Notes under the pieces: generated by a model
Told to the model about the DNA's origin: nothing
The model's database searches: none
The model's input: only the letters and a program-made list of their open reading frames with translations
Translations under genes and position numbers: made by a program
Assembly: GCA_001917435.1 (NCBI GenBank)
Contig: MNEA01000138.1
Location: 1 to 50,734, forward strand
Source: Acidobacteria bacterium 13_2_20CM_2_57_6
Lineage (GTDB): Bacteria > Acidobacteriota > Terriglobia > Acidiferrales > UBA7541
Length of the DNA stretch: 50,734 bases
Direction of reading: 5' to 3'
Shown here: positions 16,694 through 24,639 of the stretch, in pieces
How positions within the stretch are numbered: position 1 is the stretch's first letter
How the letters are laid out: each line of letters starts with the position of its first letter

Positions 16694-17704
16694 TTGTCGG
16701 CATTCCATGTGGTTTACGGGCTGCAACTTGCGGCCAACATGACGCTTCCCGGGCTTCCCGTTCAACGCAATTCAGAAACACCCGATGTACGGATACAGCT
16801 AAAAAACGGGTGGGCGTTCCCCGCGACACTTCCCTCCTTTGGTGAAGATTTCCACAGCGGCTCAGACGGCGTTCGAGACAGCCAGCCAAACTTGCGGGCC
16901 GGTCTGTTCCCCGGTGGAGAGTATTTTGGCTTTTTCTATGGCGACGGAGCGCGATTCGCCGTTGAGCGCCACGGGCGCGAAGTGTGGGCCGATTGGCTGG
17001 AAAATTACACTTTCGAAGATGCCTGCACTTATTTGCTCGGACCAGTGATGGGATTTGTGCTGCGCCTCCGCGGCACAGTTTCTCTCCACGCGAGTGCCAC
17101 CGCCGTCGGTCATCACGCCATTGCACTGGCGGGGCTGCCGGGGGCCGGCAAATCAACGACCGCTGCCGCTTTTGCCTGTAACGGCTTTCCGGTGCTCTCC
17201 GATGACGTCGTGGCGCTGGCCGACAAAGGAGCACAATTCCTTGTTCAGCCGGGCTATCCCAGAGTGAACTTGTGGCCGGACTCGGTCCGCAGATTATTTG
17301 GATCGGAAGATGCTCTGCCGCGCATTACGCCCACATGGGACAAGCGTTATATGCAGCTTGGCCAGGGCGGCCATCATTTCGCTTCGAGACCATTGCCTTT
17401 GGGAGCGATCTACATTCTGGAGAGTCGAGACGAGGCTCTTAAGAGTCCTATTGTGGAACAGGTTTCCGGTGAAGAGGCATTCATGGCGTTGGTGGCCAAT
17501 ACGTATGTGAACTATCTTCTCGACCGGGATATGCGGCGAACAGAATTTGAGGTGCTCAGCCGCGTGGTCGCGGAAACCCGTATCTGTCGAGTGCGCCCTC
17601 AAGCGGACCCTTCCTCAATCTTTGACCTCTGTGAGGCCATTGCTACAGATGCCAGGCGCGTCATGGCGCTCGTTCCGGCAAAGACAACCTCGGTGCACGG
17701 ATAG
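16694..17704 (+). CDS. HprK-like kinase of the RiPP cluster
   Basis: The 336-aa protein belongs to the HPr-kinase-related group found beside lasso and exosortase loci. The second half holds the kinase core: LHASA with His132, P-loop GLPGAGKST (147-155) and LSDD (168-171), all typical of HprK-type kinases. The first 125 residues are a poorly conserved beta-rich domain. Known lasso kinases phosphorylate the C-terminal hydroxyl residue of the precursor. Here the precursor ends Lys-Thr-Asn, so Thr47 is the only hydroxyl residue near that end; this is inference. The start is TTG at 16694, behind GAGGAA at a short 3-base spacing. It follows the precursor gene by 22 bases and is separated from the methyltransferase gene by 6 bases. 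Confidence 0.82.
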   Translation: MSAFHVVYGLQLAANMTLPGLPVQRNSETPDVRIQLKNGWAFPATLPSFGEDFHSGSDGVRDSQPNLRAGLFPGGEYFGFFYGDGARFAVERHGREVWADWLENYTFEDACTYLLGPVMGFVLRLRGTVSLHASATAVGHHAIALAGLPGAGKSTTAAAFACNGFPVLSDDVVALADKGAQFLVQPGYPRVNLWPDSVRRLFGSEDALPRITPTWDKRYMQLGQGGHHFASRPLPLGAIYILESRDEALKSPIVEQVSGEEAFMALVANTYVNYLLDRDMRRTEFEVLSRVVAETRICRVRPQADPSSIFDLCEAIATDARRVMALVPAKTTSVHG

Positions 17705-17710
17705 GTACAA

Positions 17711-18859
17711 ATGTACAACGTGGGCGCATATGGCTCGATGATCGCAGATCGCGTTCGCGTGGAGGCTTACGCAGAGGCGCTGCGAAAGAGCGTTCGCCCG
17801 GGATCGGTCGTCGTGGAAATCGGTACGGGGCCGGGTATTTTCGCAGTGCTCGCGTGCCAGTTTGGTGCCGGTCGGGTCTATGCGATCGAGCCGGGTGAGA
17901 TTATTCAAGTGGCGCGAGAGGTTGCCGCCGCCAATGACTGCACCGAAAAGATTCAGTTTTTCGAGGAGCTTTCCGACCGCGTGACGCTTCCCGGTCGGGC
18001 CGATGTCGTTTTCTCCGATCTTCGCGCCGTGCTGCCGCTTTTTCAACGCCATATCCCCGCCATTATAGACGCGCGAAGGCGCTTTCTTGTGCCTGGCGGA
18101 ACCATGATCCCGAGAAAGGATACGTTGTGGGCTGCAATCGTGGAAGCTCCAAAACCCTACGGTGAAACAGTGGACCCTTGGGACAGGAATCCCTTCGGCC
18201 AAAATCTGAATTCGGCACGGCAGATCGCCGTAAACAACGTGCGGAAAGTGCGTGTGAGTCCCGGCCAGCTCTTGACCGGGCATAGACTCTGGACGACGCT
18301 CGATTACGCCGGCGTCGAAAATCCCGATGTTCAGGGAAATCTCGAGTGGACAGTCGAGCGCGCCGGGACGGGGCACGGAATTGTGGTGTGGTTCGATGCG
18401 GATTTGGCCGAGGATGTGGGCTTCTCCAACGCTCCGTATGTTCCTGAGACAGTGTACGGCTCTCTCTTCTTTCCCTGGACAGAGGCCACGGCCTTGGCGC
18501 AGGGCCAAACCGTTTGCATGGGCCTTGCGGCAAAACTGTTGGAAAACGAGTACGTCTGGCGATGGACTACGTGCATTAAGCCGCGCGAAGGATCGGGTTC
18601 CTCCGTCATTCATTTTGAGCAATCGCAGTTGGCCGGAGCCGTGTTGTCTACCACGCAGCTTCACAGGATGGCGGCGGACTACATTCCGCAACTCTCCGAG
18701 GAGGGGCTCCTGCGCCGCAGAGCTTTCGAGCTGATGGACGGCAGAGCTTCGCTTGAGGAGATTGCACGCAGGCTGACTGCCGAATTCCCGCGACGCTTCT
18801 CAAGCTGGCAACAGGCCTTGTCGTTTGCCAGTATTATCTCGCAGGAGTTCAGCCGTTAG
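17711..18859 (+). CDS. PRMT-like methyltransferase with PqqD/RRE-like C-terminus
   Basis: The 382-aa protein begins with the arginine-methyltransferase-type helix (MIADRVRVEAYAEAL, residues 10-24) and a class I SAM site (VVEIGTGPGIFA, 34-45). The acidic residue of motif II is in AIEPGE. The double-Glu loop of true arginine methyltransferases is not seen (FSDLRAVL occupies that place), so arginine is not an assured target. The last 60-70 residues (about 315-382; core ELMDGRASLEEIARRL at 340-355) have the LL-DG-x-eIa-xL pattern of PqqD-like recognition domains. This could let the enzyme, or the cluster, bind the leader peptide. It is the last plus-strand gene of the cluster, 6 bases after the kinase gene. 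Confidence 0.75.
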   Translation: MYNVGAYGSMIADRVRVEAYAEALRKSVRPGSVVVEIGTGPGIFAVLACQFGAGRVYAIEPGEIIQVAREVAAANDCTEKIQFFEELSDRVTLPGRADVVFSDLRAVLPLFQRHIPAIIDARRRFLVPGGTMIPRKDTLWAAIVEAPKPYGETVDPWDRNPFGQNLNSARQIAVNNVRKVRVSPGQLLTGHRLWTTLDYAGVENPDVQGNLEWTVERAGTGHGIVVWFDADLAEDVGFSNAPYVPETVYGSLFFPWTEATALAQGQTVCMGLAAKLLENEYVWRWTTCIKPREGSGSSVIHFEQSQLAGAVLSTTQLHRMAADYIPQLSEEGLLRRRAFELMDGRASLEEIARRLTAEFPRRFSSWQQALSFASIISQEFSR

Positions 18860-18909
18860 GTGGCGCGGAAATCTGCCTGCCCAGAAACCCCGTGTGATCC
18901 GTTAGAGTA

Positions 18910-20088
18910 TCAGGTCTTGCCGACGCGGCCATATTTTCCCGCCAGGCGAAAGGGCCGGTGGAGGGCACCGAGAATGCCATGGCGCTTGCCCTCCGGGTCT
19001 GCGTTCCAATCTTCTTCTGTTGGGGAAAGGGAAAGCCGCAAGAGATACGCGGTTCCGGAAATGAAATCGCCGCGCATGCGCATACGAAAAAGGGCGCGTT
19101 GGAACAGGCTTGGTGGAGCCCAACCGGCAGCGGGCAGCCACTTGCAAACTTGATCCGCAAGCCGTGCAGCGGCTGCATCCGCCTTGACAGTCGCTTGAGC
19201 TTTGCGGGGCATTTGTGCCCCGAGCACGTTTGTGGCGAGATGGAGACCGGCGTGCAGCATGCGTTCCGCTCCAAGTGCTTTGGCCAAATCCGCAACGCGG
19301 CCCCAATCGATGCCCGTTTCCCGCGTGACCAGCCCGGCGACATCGGCGACCCACATCAAACGCTCCCAAAAGTGCTTTGCGCCGTGGACGCAGATCAGCA
19401 CGAGTTCGTCTTCCACAGAAAGGGCAGGAACTTCGCGGGCATCGAGTTTCACGCGGACTTGTCGCGCAAAGAATTCCTCCAGGGGAAGCTGGCGGGGAAA
19501 ATAGCGCAGCGTGCGGTCGTTGTGCAGTTCGACGATGAGCTTTGAATCCGGCTTGGAGAACAAATACTGGCCGGGAATTTTCCCTGCGTCGATGGCGCTG
19601 AGAGGGATGGCTGGCGCGAAGCCCCCTGCAATCATGAGTTCCGTTGCGCGTCGAACATCGCGGTGGCGGACGAGCAAGTCCAGGTCGCCATAGCTGCGCC
19701 TCGCCGGGTTGGCGTATGCCCGCACCGCTAGCACTGGCCCTTTTATGACCAGGGCGGCGATACCCTCCGAAGCGAAGCTCTCCAAAATGCGCAACAGCTC
19801 TGCTATCAGCCGCATGGCAAGAAAAATCTGTGCGCGCTGGCGATCGGCAAGCGACTGGCTAATTTCAGGCGGGACAACTTTCACTTCGAGATCGTGCAGG
19901 CAAGAAACGACGTGGCCCGTTGCGCCATGCTCCTCCGCAAGCATGAGCAAACGCGTCCAATCCACGGACGGAAACAAACCCGCAAGCTTCTGACGGTCCT
20001 GCGCCGGAGAAGCGCATTCGAGCAGGACAGACCATTCGTCCCTGAACGAAGCGATGTCAGATGGTTGTCGAAGAACTAGCTCGGCCAT
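18910..20088 (-). CDS. Nucleotidyltransferase family protein (PF14907-like) of the RiPP cluster
   Basis: The 392-aa protein has the polymerase-beta-type nucleotidyltransferase core: IKGPVLAVRAYANPARRSYG followed by GDLDLLV (134-140), where Asp135 and Asp137 would bind metal, and a later IVELHNDRT strand. PF14907-type transferases of this length recur next to lasso clusters that also contain an HprK-like kinase (the paeninodin type). That co-occurrence is established for such loci; the reaction is not known to me. It is convergent with the methyltransferase gene (50-base gap), so it is transcribed separately. Alternatively it could modify a sugar or antibiotic, but the kinase neighbour makes a RiPP tailoring role more likely. 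Confidence 0.75.
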   Translation of the reverse strand: MAELVLRQPSDIASFRDEWSVLLECASPAQDRQKLAGLFPSVDWTRLLMLAEEHGATGHVVSCLHDLEVKVVPPEISQSLADRQRAQIFLAMRLIAELLRILESFASEGIAALVIKGPVLAVRAYANPARRSYGDLDLLVRHRDVRRATELMIAGGFAPAIPLSAIDAGKIPGQYLFSKPDSKLIVELHNDRTLRYFPRQLPLEEFFARQVRVKLDAREVPALSVEDELVLICVHGAKHFWERLMWVADVAGLVTRETGIDWGRVADLAKALGAERMLHAGLHLATNVLGAQMPRKAQATVKADAAAARLADQVCKWLPAAGWAPPSLFQRALFRMRMRGDFISGTAYLLRLSLSPTEEDWNADPEGKRHGILGALHRPFRLAGKYGRVGKT

Positions 20089-20169
20089 AACGATCCGCAG
20101 TTAGTGTAGTCGATTAGGCGGGCTAATTCGCGCGAGAGATGCAGGAGGAAACTTCTTCACACGCGGACG

Positions 20170-21642
20170 CTATTTCCCCATGGAGGCGGACATCATCTCA
20201 TCACCGCGGCCGCGCCGGCGGACGTCAATGCCGAGCCGCTTGATTTTCTGATTGAGCGTTGAAAGGGGAATCATAAAACGCTCAGCGGCCTCGGTCTGGT
20301 TCCAGCCGGTGCGCTCCAGCATGTCAATGATAATGCGGCGCTCAATCTCGTCCATGATCTGGAACAAAGACGGTTGCGGATGGTCTGCGGCGGCTCGCGA
20401 ACCGGGTTCGCCCGGGAGGGGCGGCAGAAATTCCGAGAGTTGCAGCCGCACGCCGCGAACGATTTCCTTGCTGCGAATGCTCTCCGGGAGCAGGTCCACG
20501 TCAACGCGTTCCTGAGTGGAGAGAACCACCGCGCGCTCAACGACGTTCTCCAGTTCGCGCACGTTGCCCGGCCAATCGTAATCCATCAGAAGCTTCATTG
20601 CCGCCGGCGTAAAATGCCGAAGCGGCTTGGCATTTTCGTGGCAATACCGTCCCAGGAAATGCGCCAGCAGAAGGGGCACGTCTTCCCGGCGATCGCGCAA
20701 CGGCGGAACCTGGAGGTGGATTACGTTCAGGCGGTGATAAAGATCTTCGCGGAAGCGGCCCTCTCGCACCAGCGTAAGGAGCTCTACGTTGGAAGCGGCT
20801 ACAATGCGCACGTCGACTCTGAGTTGCTCGGTGCCGCCGAGGCGCATGAATTCGCGCTCTTGAATCACGCGCAAAAGCTTGGCTTGCGTTTCCGGGCTGA
20901 TGGTGGCGATTTCATCGAAGAAAATGGTGCCCTGGTCGGCAACTTCGAAGAGGCCTTTCTTGGAGGCAACGGCGCTGGTAAAGGCGCCCTTCACATGGCC
21001 GAAGAGCTGGGACTCCAGGAGATCGACGGGGATGGAGCCCGTATTCACGGGCACAAAAGCTTTGTCCGCGCGGCTCGAGGCAGAATGAATCGCCTTGGCA
21101 ATGAGTTCTTTGCCCGTGCCGCTTTCGCCGCTGATGAGAATCGTGGAGCGTGATGGCGCAACTTGCGTGACGAGGTTGAGAAGCACCTGCATCTTGTCGC
21201 TCTTCCCGACTATATTCGGGAAATTGAAACGCTGCTTCAGAGCGCGCTTAAGCTGGACGTTTTCGTCACGAAGCCGGCGTGATTCCACGGCCTGAGCTAC
21301 CTGGGCCAGCAATTCATCGTTGGACCACGGCTTGGTGATGTAGTCCATCGCGCCATTCTTGAAGGCCGCGCGGGCCATTTCAATTGAACCGTAAGCGGTA
21401 ATCAGTACGACGGAAAGCTGCGGATCGCGGCGGTGAATCTCCTTGAGCATGTCGAGACCGTTGCGGTCCGGCAGGCTGACGTCCAACAGGAGAAGATCGT
21501 AAGGATGCTGCTCGAGTTTTTCGAGGCCGGATTCGCCTGTTTCCGCGCTGGACACTCCGTAGCCCTCACCTCTTAGCAGAAGTTCGAGGCCCTCGCGGAT
21601 TTCCGATTCGTCGTCGACAACCAGGATGGAACCTTTAGACAT
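20170..21642 (-). CDS. NtrC-family sigma54 response regulator
   Basis: This 490-aa activator has a receiver domain (SILVVDDE; phospho-acceptor Asp54 in LLLLDVSLPD; Lys in TKPW), an AAA+ domain with Walker A GESGTGKE (172-179) and Walker B GTIFFDE (238-244), and a Fis-type helix-turn-helix at the C-terminus (WNQTEAAERFMIPLSTLNQKI). The sigma54-contacting loop reads GAFTSA (219-224) instead of the usual GAFTGA. The ATG at 21642 is chosen because translation from there starts right at the receiver (MSKGSILVVDDE); an earlier in-frame ATG at 21726 only adds residues overlapping the kinase gene. It overlaps the end of the sensor kinase gene by 8 bases, so the two form a coupled pair. Confidence 0.93.
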   Translation of the reverse strand: MSKGSILVVDDESEIREGLELLLRGEGYGVSSAETGESGLEKLEQHPYDLLLLDVSLPDRNGLDMLKEIHRRDPQLSVVLITAYGSIEMARAAFKNGAMDYITKPWSNDELLAQVAQAVESRRLRDENVQLKRALKQRFNFPNIVGKSDKMQVLLNLVTQVAPSRSTILISGESGTGKELIAKAIHSASSRADKAFVPVNTGSIPVDLLESQLFGHVKGAFTSAVASKKGLFEVADQGTIFFDEIATISPETQAKLLRVIQEREFMRLGGTEQLRVDVRIVAASNVELLTLVREGRFREDLYHRLNVIHLQVPPLRDRREDVPLLLAHFLGRYCHENAKPLRHFTPAAMKLLMDYDWPGNVRELENVVERAVVLSTQERVDVDLLPESIRSKEIVRGVRLQLSEFLPPLPGEPGSRAAADHPQPSLFQIMDEIERRIIIDMLERTGWNQTEAAERFMIPLSTLNQKIKRLGIDVRRRGRGDEMMSASMGK

Positions 21643-24454
21643 GGACCGCTTTCTTGACTGCGGGGAATTCGACGTGGAACGAAGTGCCCTTGCCTGGCGT
21701 TGAACGGACATCAATTTTTCCGGCATGTTCCTTGATAATTCCGTAACTTACGGAGAGGCCAAGACCGGTACCCCGGCCACTGGTTTTGGTGGTGAAGAAG
21801 GGGTCAAAGATGCGGTGAATGTGTTCGCGGGGTATGCCTCCGCCCGTATCCGCGACTTCAATTTCAACGCTGCCGTTATGCGCCGCAGTGCGAACTTCGA
21901 GCAATCCCCCGCTGGGCATAGCGTCGCGGGCGTTCAAGAAAAGATTCAAGAAGACTTGCTGCAGTTTGTTGGCTGATCCCCGAACAGCCGGCAGAGGTTC
22001 GCCGAGTTGTTTCACCACCTGAATGTGCGAAGCTTTGAGTGGGTGGGCCACAAGAGACAAGGTCTCTTCGACGACACGATTTACATCAATGTCCGCGGCT
22101 TCCGGGGCACCGGTGCGCGAAAAATTGAGCAGATTGTTGACAATTTCGCTGGCGCGGAATGTCTGCTTGACGATTTTTTCAATAATCGAGTGGCGGGGAT
22201 CGCCCTCGGGCATCTGCTTCGCAAGCATCTGAATGTAGTTGGAAATGACGGCGAGCGGCGTGTTTACTTCGTGCGCAACGCCGGCCGCGAGAAGCCCCAG
22301 CGAAGTCAGCTTTTCCGTTTGCGACATCTGCTCTTCCATGCGCTCCCGCTGGGTTACGTCATCAAAGAGCAGGAGACGGCCGATGCGCTCATTCGATTTA
22401 CTTACCAGGGGTGTAATCGAAACGTTCAAAGTCAATGACTTCCCTTGATGTTGCAGTCTCTGCTTATAGATGCCGGTAATCTGTTCCTGGTCGCCCCGCG
22501 CCGCGATTTCGCGCGCGAGTTCCTCCGGCAACAGCGAGTTGAGCTGCCGTCCAACGGACTCCTGACGCGACACTCCGAAAAGTTGCTCCATGCGGGTGTT
22601 CCAGGATTCCACGATGCCCTCGAGGTCCACGGAGAGGACACCGATATTCAAGGACTCAACGATATTTTCGCTGAAGTCCTTGAGGCGCACGATTTCGAGG
22701 GCCTTTTGCTCGAGCGAACTGTAAAGCTGGGCATTGTCGAGGGCGACGGCGACGTAGCCTGCAATCGTTTCCACCAATTCGACGTCATCACTGGACAGAA
22801 AATCTCCATCGACTGTTTTGCCGAGACCGAGAACGGCGACGGTGTGTTCGCGGATGCGGCAGGGAACAAAGTAATTGAGGTCGAGCTGTTCGAGCGTGTG
22901 GCGAACAGAATCGCTCACGTCTCGCGCGGCACGGGGCGACTCGAAAAAGAGCGCCCCGCGGGCAAACTCGGGCCGGGCCGGCTCGAGGAAACTGAGATCC
23001 AAAGACCCGGAAAGGCGGACTCCCATCGAACGGGCGATCCGCATCTGCCCGGGCTGCACGGCGTTCTCCGCAAAAATCGCCAGCCGGTCAACCAACAGGG
23101 TTTGGGAAATGCGGTCCATCACCGAGCCAAGCATGGGGTCGAGACGAACTTCGTTCGTCAGCGTGCGCCCGAATTCGATGAGAGTGCGGCGGTAGTCCAG
23201 ACGATCGCGGTAGAAGAAGCGATCCAAGCGTGCCTGAATCCCGGCGCGGAACGGCTGGAACAGAAACGCGGCAATGACGATGGCGATCATGCCTCCAGCA
23301 GGGCCGTTCGTAGGCGCATGGAAGATGTCAGCGATCAGCGCCACCAATGCAAAGTAGACGGCAGCTACCCCGGCTGTTGCCGCCGTATAAGCCAAGCCCC
23401 GTTTGAAGATGATGTCCACATCCATCAGTCGATAGCGGATGATCGCATAGCCGAAACACAGCGGGATTAGCACCAGGCTTAATACCGAGAGTTGCATCCA
23501 TGGCCGCAAGGCCAGGCCTGCTGCCAAGGGAACGATATAGAGCAGCGAAACGGGCAAACTGCCGGCAAGTGTCCCACCAGTGAGCCATTTCAACTGCTGG
23601 CGCATAACACCGGAAGGCGCCTCGCGGTAGCTCCGATAGAAAACAAGCCCGGCCGCCAGGAAACAAAGAGCGAGATAGCCAAATTCCAATTTCGTGAGCA
23701 ATATGTAGGGCGCAAGCCACGGCACAAAGCCAAAGGCGTTGAGCGCCGTGCTCACGTGTACAAGAAGCAGAGCGAGTGGAATTGCGTAGACGGCAAACAC
23801 CTTCGAAGACGTGCGAATAGTTGCTTCGGACCGCCCTGGGAACACCAACGCAAAGTGCAGCAGTAAGGCAGGAGCCAAAAGACGCGCAACGATCTCCGAC
23901 CAATAGACTTCCCAGTCAAAGGTGTCCAGTTTTCCGCTGAAATGAAACGACCAGAGAACAAAAGAAACCAGGCAAAAGACGTAAAAGTGTACGGCGCGCG
24001 GAGCGTTCCACCGGCGGATGAAAATGAACAAGCCGATGAAAAGATAAAGCAGACCCACGATTCGCAGATAGTTTTCGGTTGCGAGGGGCTTTTCCGCAGG
24101 CGCCGTGAGGAGCGGCGTCTCGAATTCCTCACCGCCGCGGGAAAGCTTGTAGTGCAATTGCGTCCAAAGCCCAGCACGGTCTAGCCGCCGGGCGACCTCC
24201 GCGGCTCTTGTGACTCGGGCGCTATTTATACTCAGCAAGGCATCGCCAGGGCGGATCCCCGCACGAGTTGCGGGCGAACTGGGCAGAACCCGGCTGGCCT
24301 GAATTCCATGGTCCGTATCGAGCCAAGCCACTCCGTCGTATACGACCTCAAATCGGGCGCGCTGGTCGAAATTAATCAGGGCAAAGATCACCGTAGCCAG
24401 CGTGGCCAACGCCAGTACGACCGCCCCCAGGCTCGCTCGCAGGTTTTGCCTCAT
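21635..24454 (-). CDS. Sensor histidine kinase with N-terminal PDZ-like, multi-TM, GAF and PAS domains
   Basis: This inner-membrane sensor of about 939 aa is paired with the following sigma54 regulator. An N-terminal helix is followed by a PDZ-like periplasmic segment (SRVLPSSPATRAGIRPGDAL, then LSINSARV), seven to eight further membrane helices, a GAF-like region, a PAS domain (IVESWNTRMEQLFGV), and a kinase core. The core has H-box AGVAHEVNTPLAVI, N-box LNLFLNARDAM and G-boxes DTGGGIP and GRGTGLGLS. The ATG at 24454 is given as start; GTG 24469 is possible (GGGG 7 bases upstream). A TTG at 24487 is unlikely because it lies at the predicted transcription start of the sigma54-type promoter. 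The PDZ domain suggests it senses unfolded or C-terminal protein ends in the envelope (inference). Confidence 0.9.
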   Translation of the reverse strand: MRQNLRASLGAVVLALATLATVIFALINFDQRARFEVVYDGVAWLDTDHGIQASRVLPSSPATRAGIRPGDALLSINSARVTRAAEVARRLDRAGLWTQLHYKLSRGGEEFETPLLTAPAEKPLATENYLRIVGLLYLFIGLFIFIRRWNAPRAVHFYVFCLVSFVLWSFHFSGKLDTFDWEVYWSEIVARLLAPALLLHFALVFPGRSEATIRTSSKVFAVYAIPLALLLVHVSTALNAFGFVPWLAPYILLTKLEFGYLALCFLAAGLVFYRSYREAPSGVMRQQLKWLTGGTLAGSLPVSLLYIVPLAAGLALRPWMQLSVLSLVLIPLCFGYAIIRYRLMDVDIIFKRGLAYTAATAGVAAVYFALVALIADIFHAPTNGPAGGMIAIVIAAFLFQPFRAGIQARLDRFFYRDRLDYRRTLIEFGRTLTNEVRLDPMLGSVMDRISQTLLVDRLAIFAENAVQPGQMRIARSMGVRLSGSLDLSFLEPARPEFARGALFFESPRAARDVSDSVRHTLEQLDLNYFVPCRIREHTVAVLGLGKTVDGDFLSSDDVELVETIAGYVAVALDNAQLYSSLEQKALEIVRLKDFSENIVESLNIGVLSVDLEGIVESWNTRMEQLFGVSRQESVGRQLNSLLPEELAREIAARGDQEQITGIYKQRLQHQGKSLTLNVSITPLVSKSNERIGRLLLFDDVTQRERMEEQMSQTEKLTSLGLLAAGVAHEVNTPLAVISNYIQMLAKQMPEGDPRHSIIEKIVKQTFRASEIVNNLLNFSRTGAPEAADIDVNRVVEETLSLVAHPLKASHIQVVKQLGEPLPAVRGSANKLQQVFLNLFLNARDAMPSGGLLEVRTAAHNGSVEIEVADTGGGIPREHIHRIFDPFFTTKTSGRGTGLGLSVSYGIIKEHAGKIDVRSTPGKGTSFHVEFPAVKKAVHV

Positions 24455-24496
24455 AAACCTACCGGACACGACTATACCCCGCCGCAAGAAACCAAG

Positions 24497-24512
24497 TGCA
24501 ACCCAATGTCCA
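24497..24512 (-). promoter_or_regulatory. Candidate sigma54 (-24/-12) promoter
   Basis: On the minus strand the sequence reads TGGACATTGGGTTGCA. It has the TGG and TTGCA blocks of the -24/-12 consensus with the diagnostic GG-N10-GC spacing. Transcription would begin near 24486, about 30 bases before the sensor kinase ATG. The -24 block is only a partial match (TGGACAT against TGGCACG). Confidence 0.45.
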
Positions 24513-24639
24513 TTGTTTGGTAGCGAATCATCCGAGGAACACCTTTATATTCAATAGGTTACTGCTACGGTAGGCCAGGCTGTCCCGCATCATCCTGTTT
24601 CTGGAAGGACAAATACAGCTTTCTAGAACCCAAAAACTC

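Noticed and set aside
16590..17234. Minus-strand frame of 214 codons over the RiPP precursor and kinase
   Set aside because: Arg/Pro-rich antisense frame; the plus strand has a peptide with a leader motif and a P-loop kinase.
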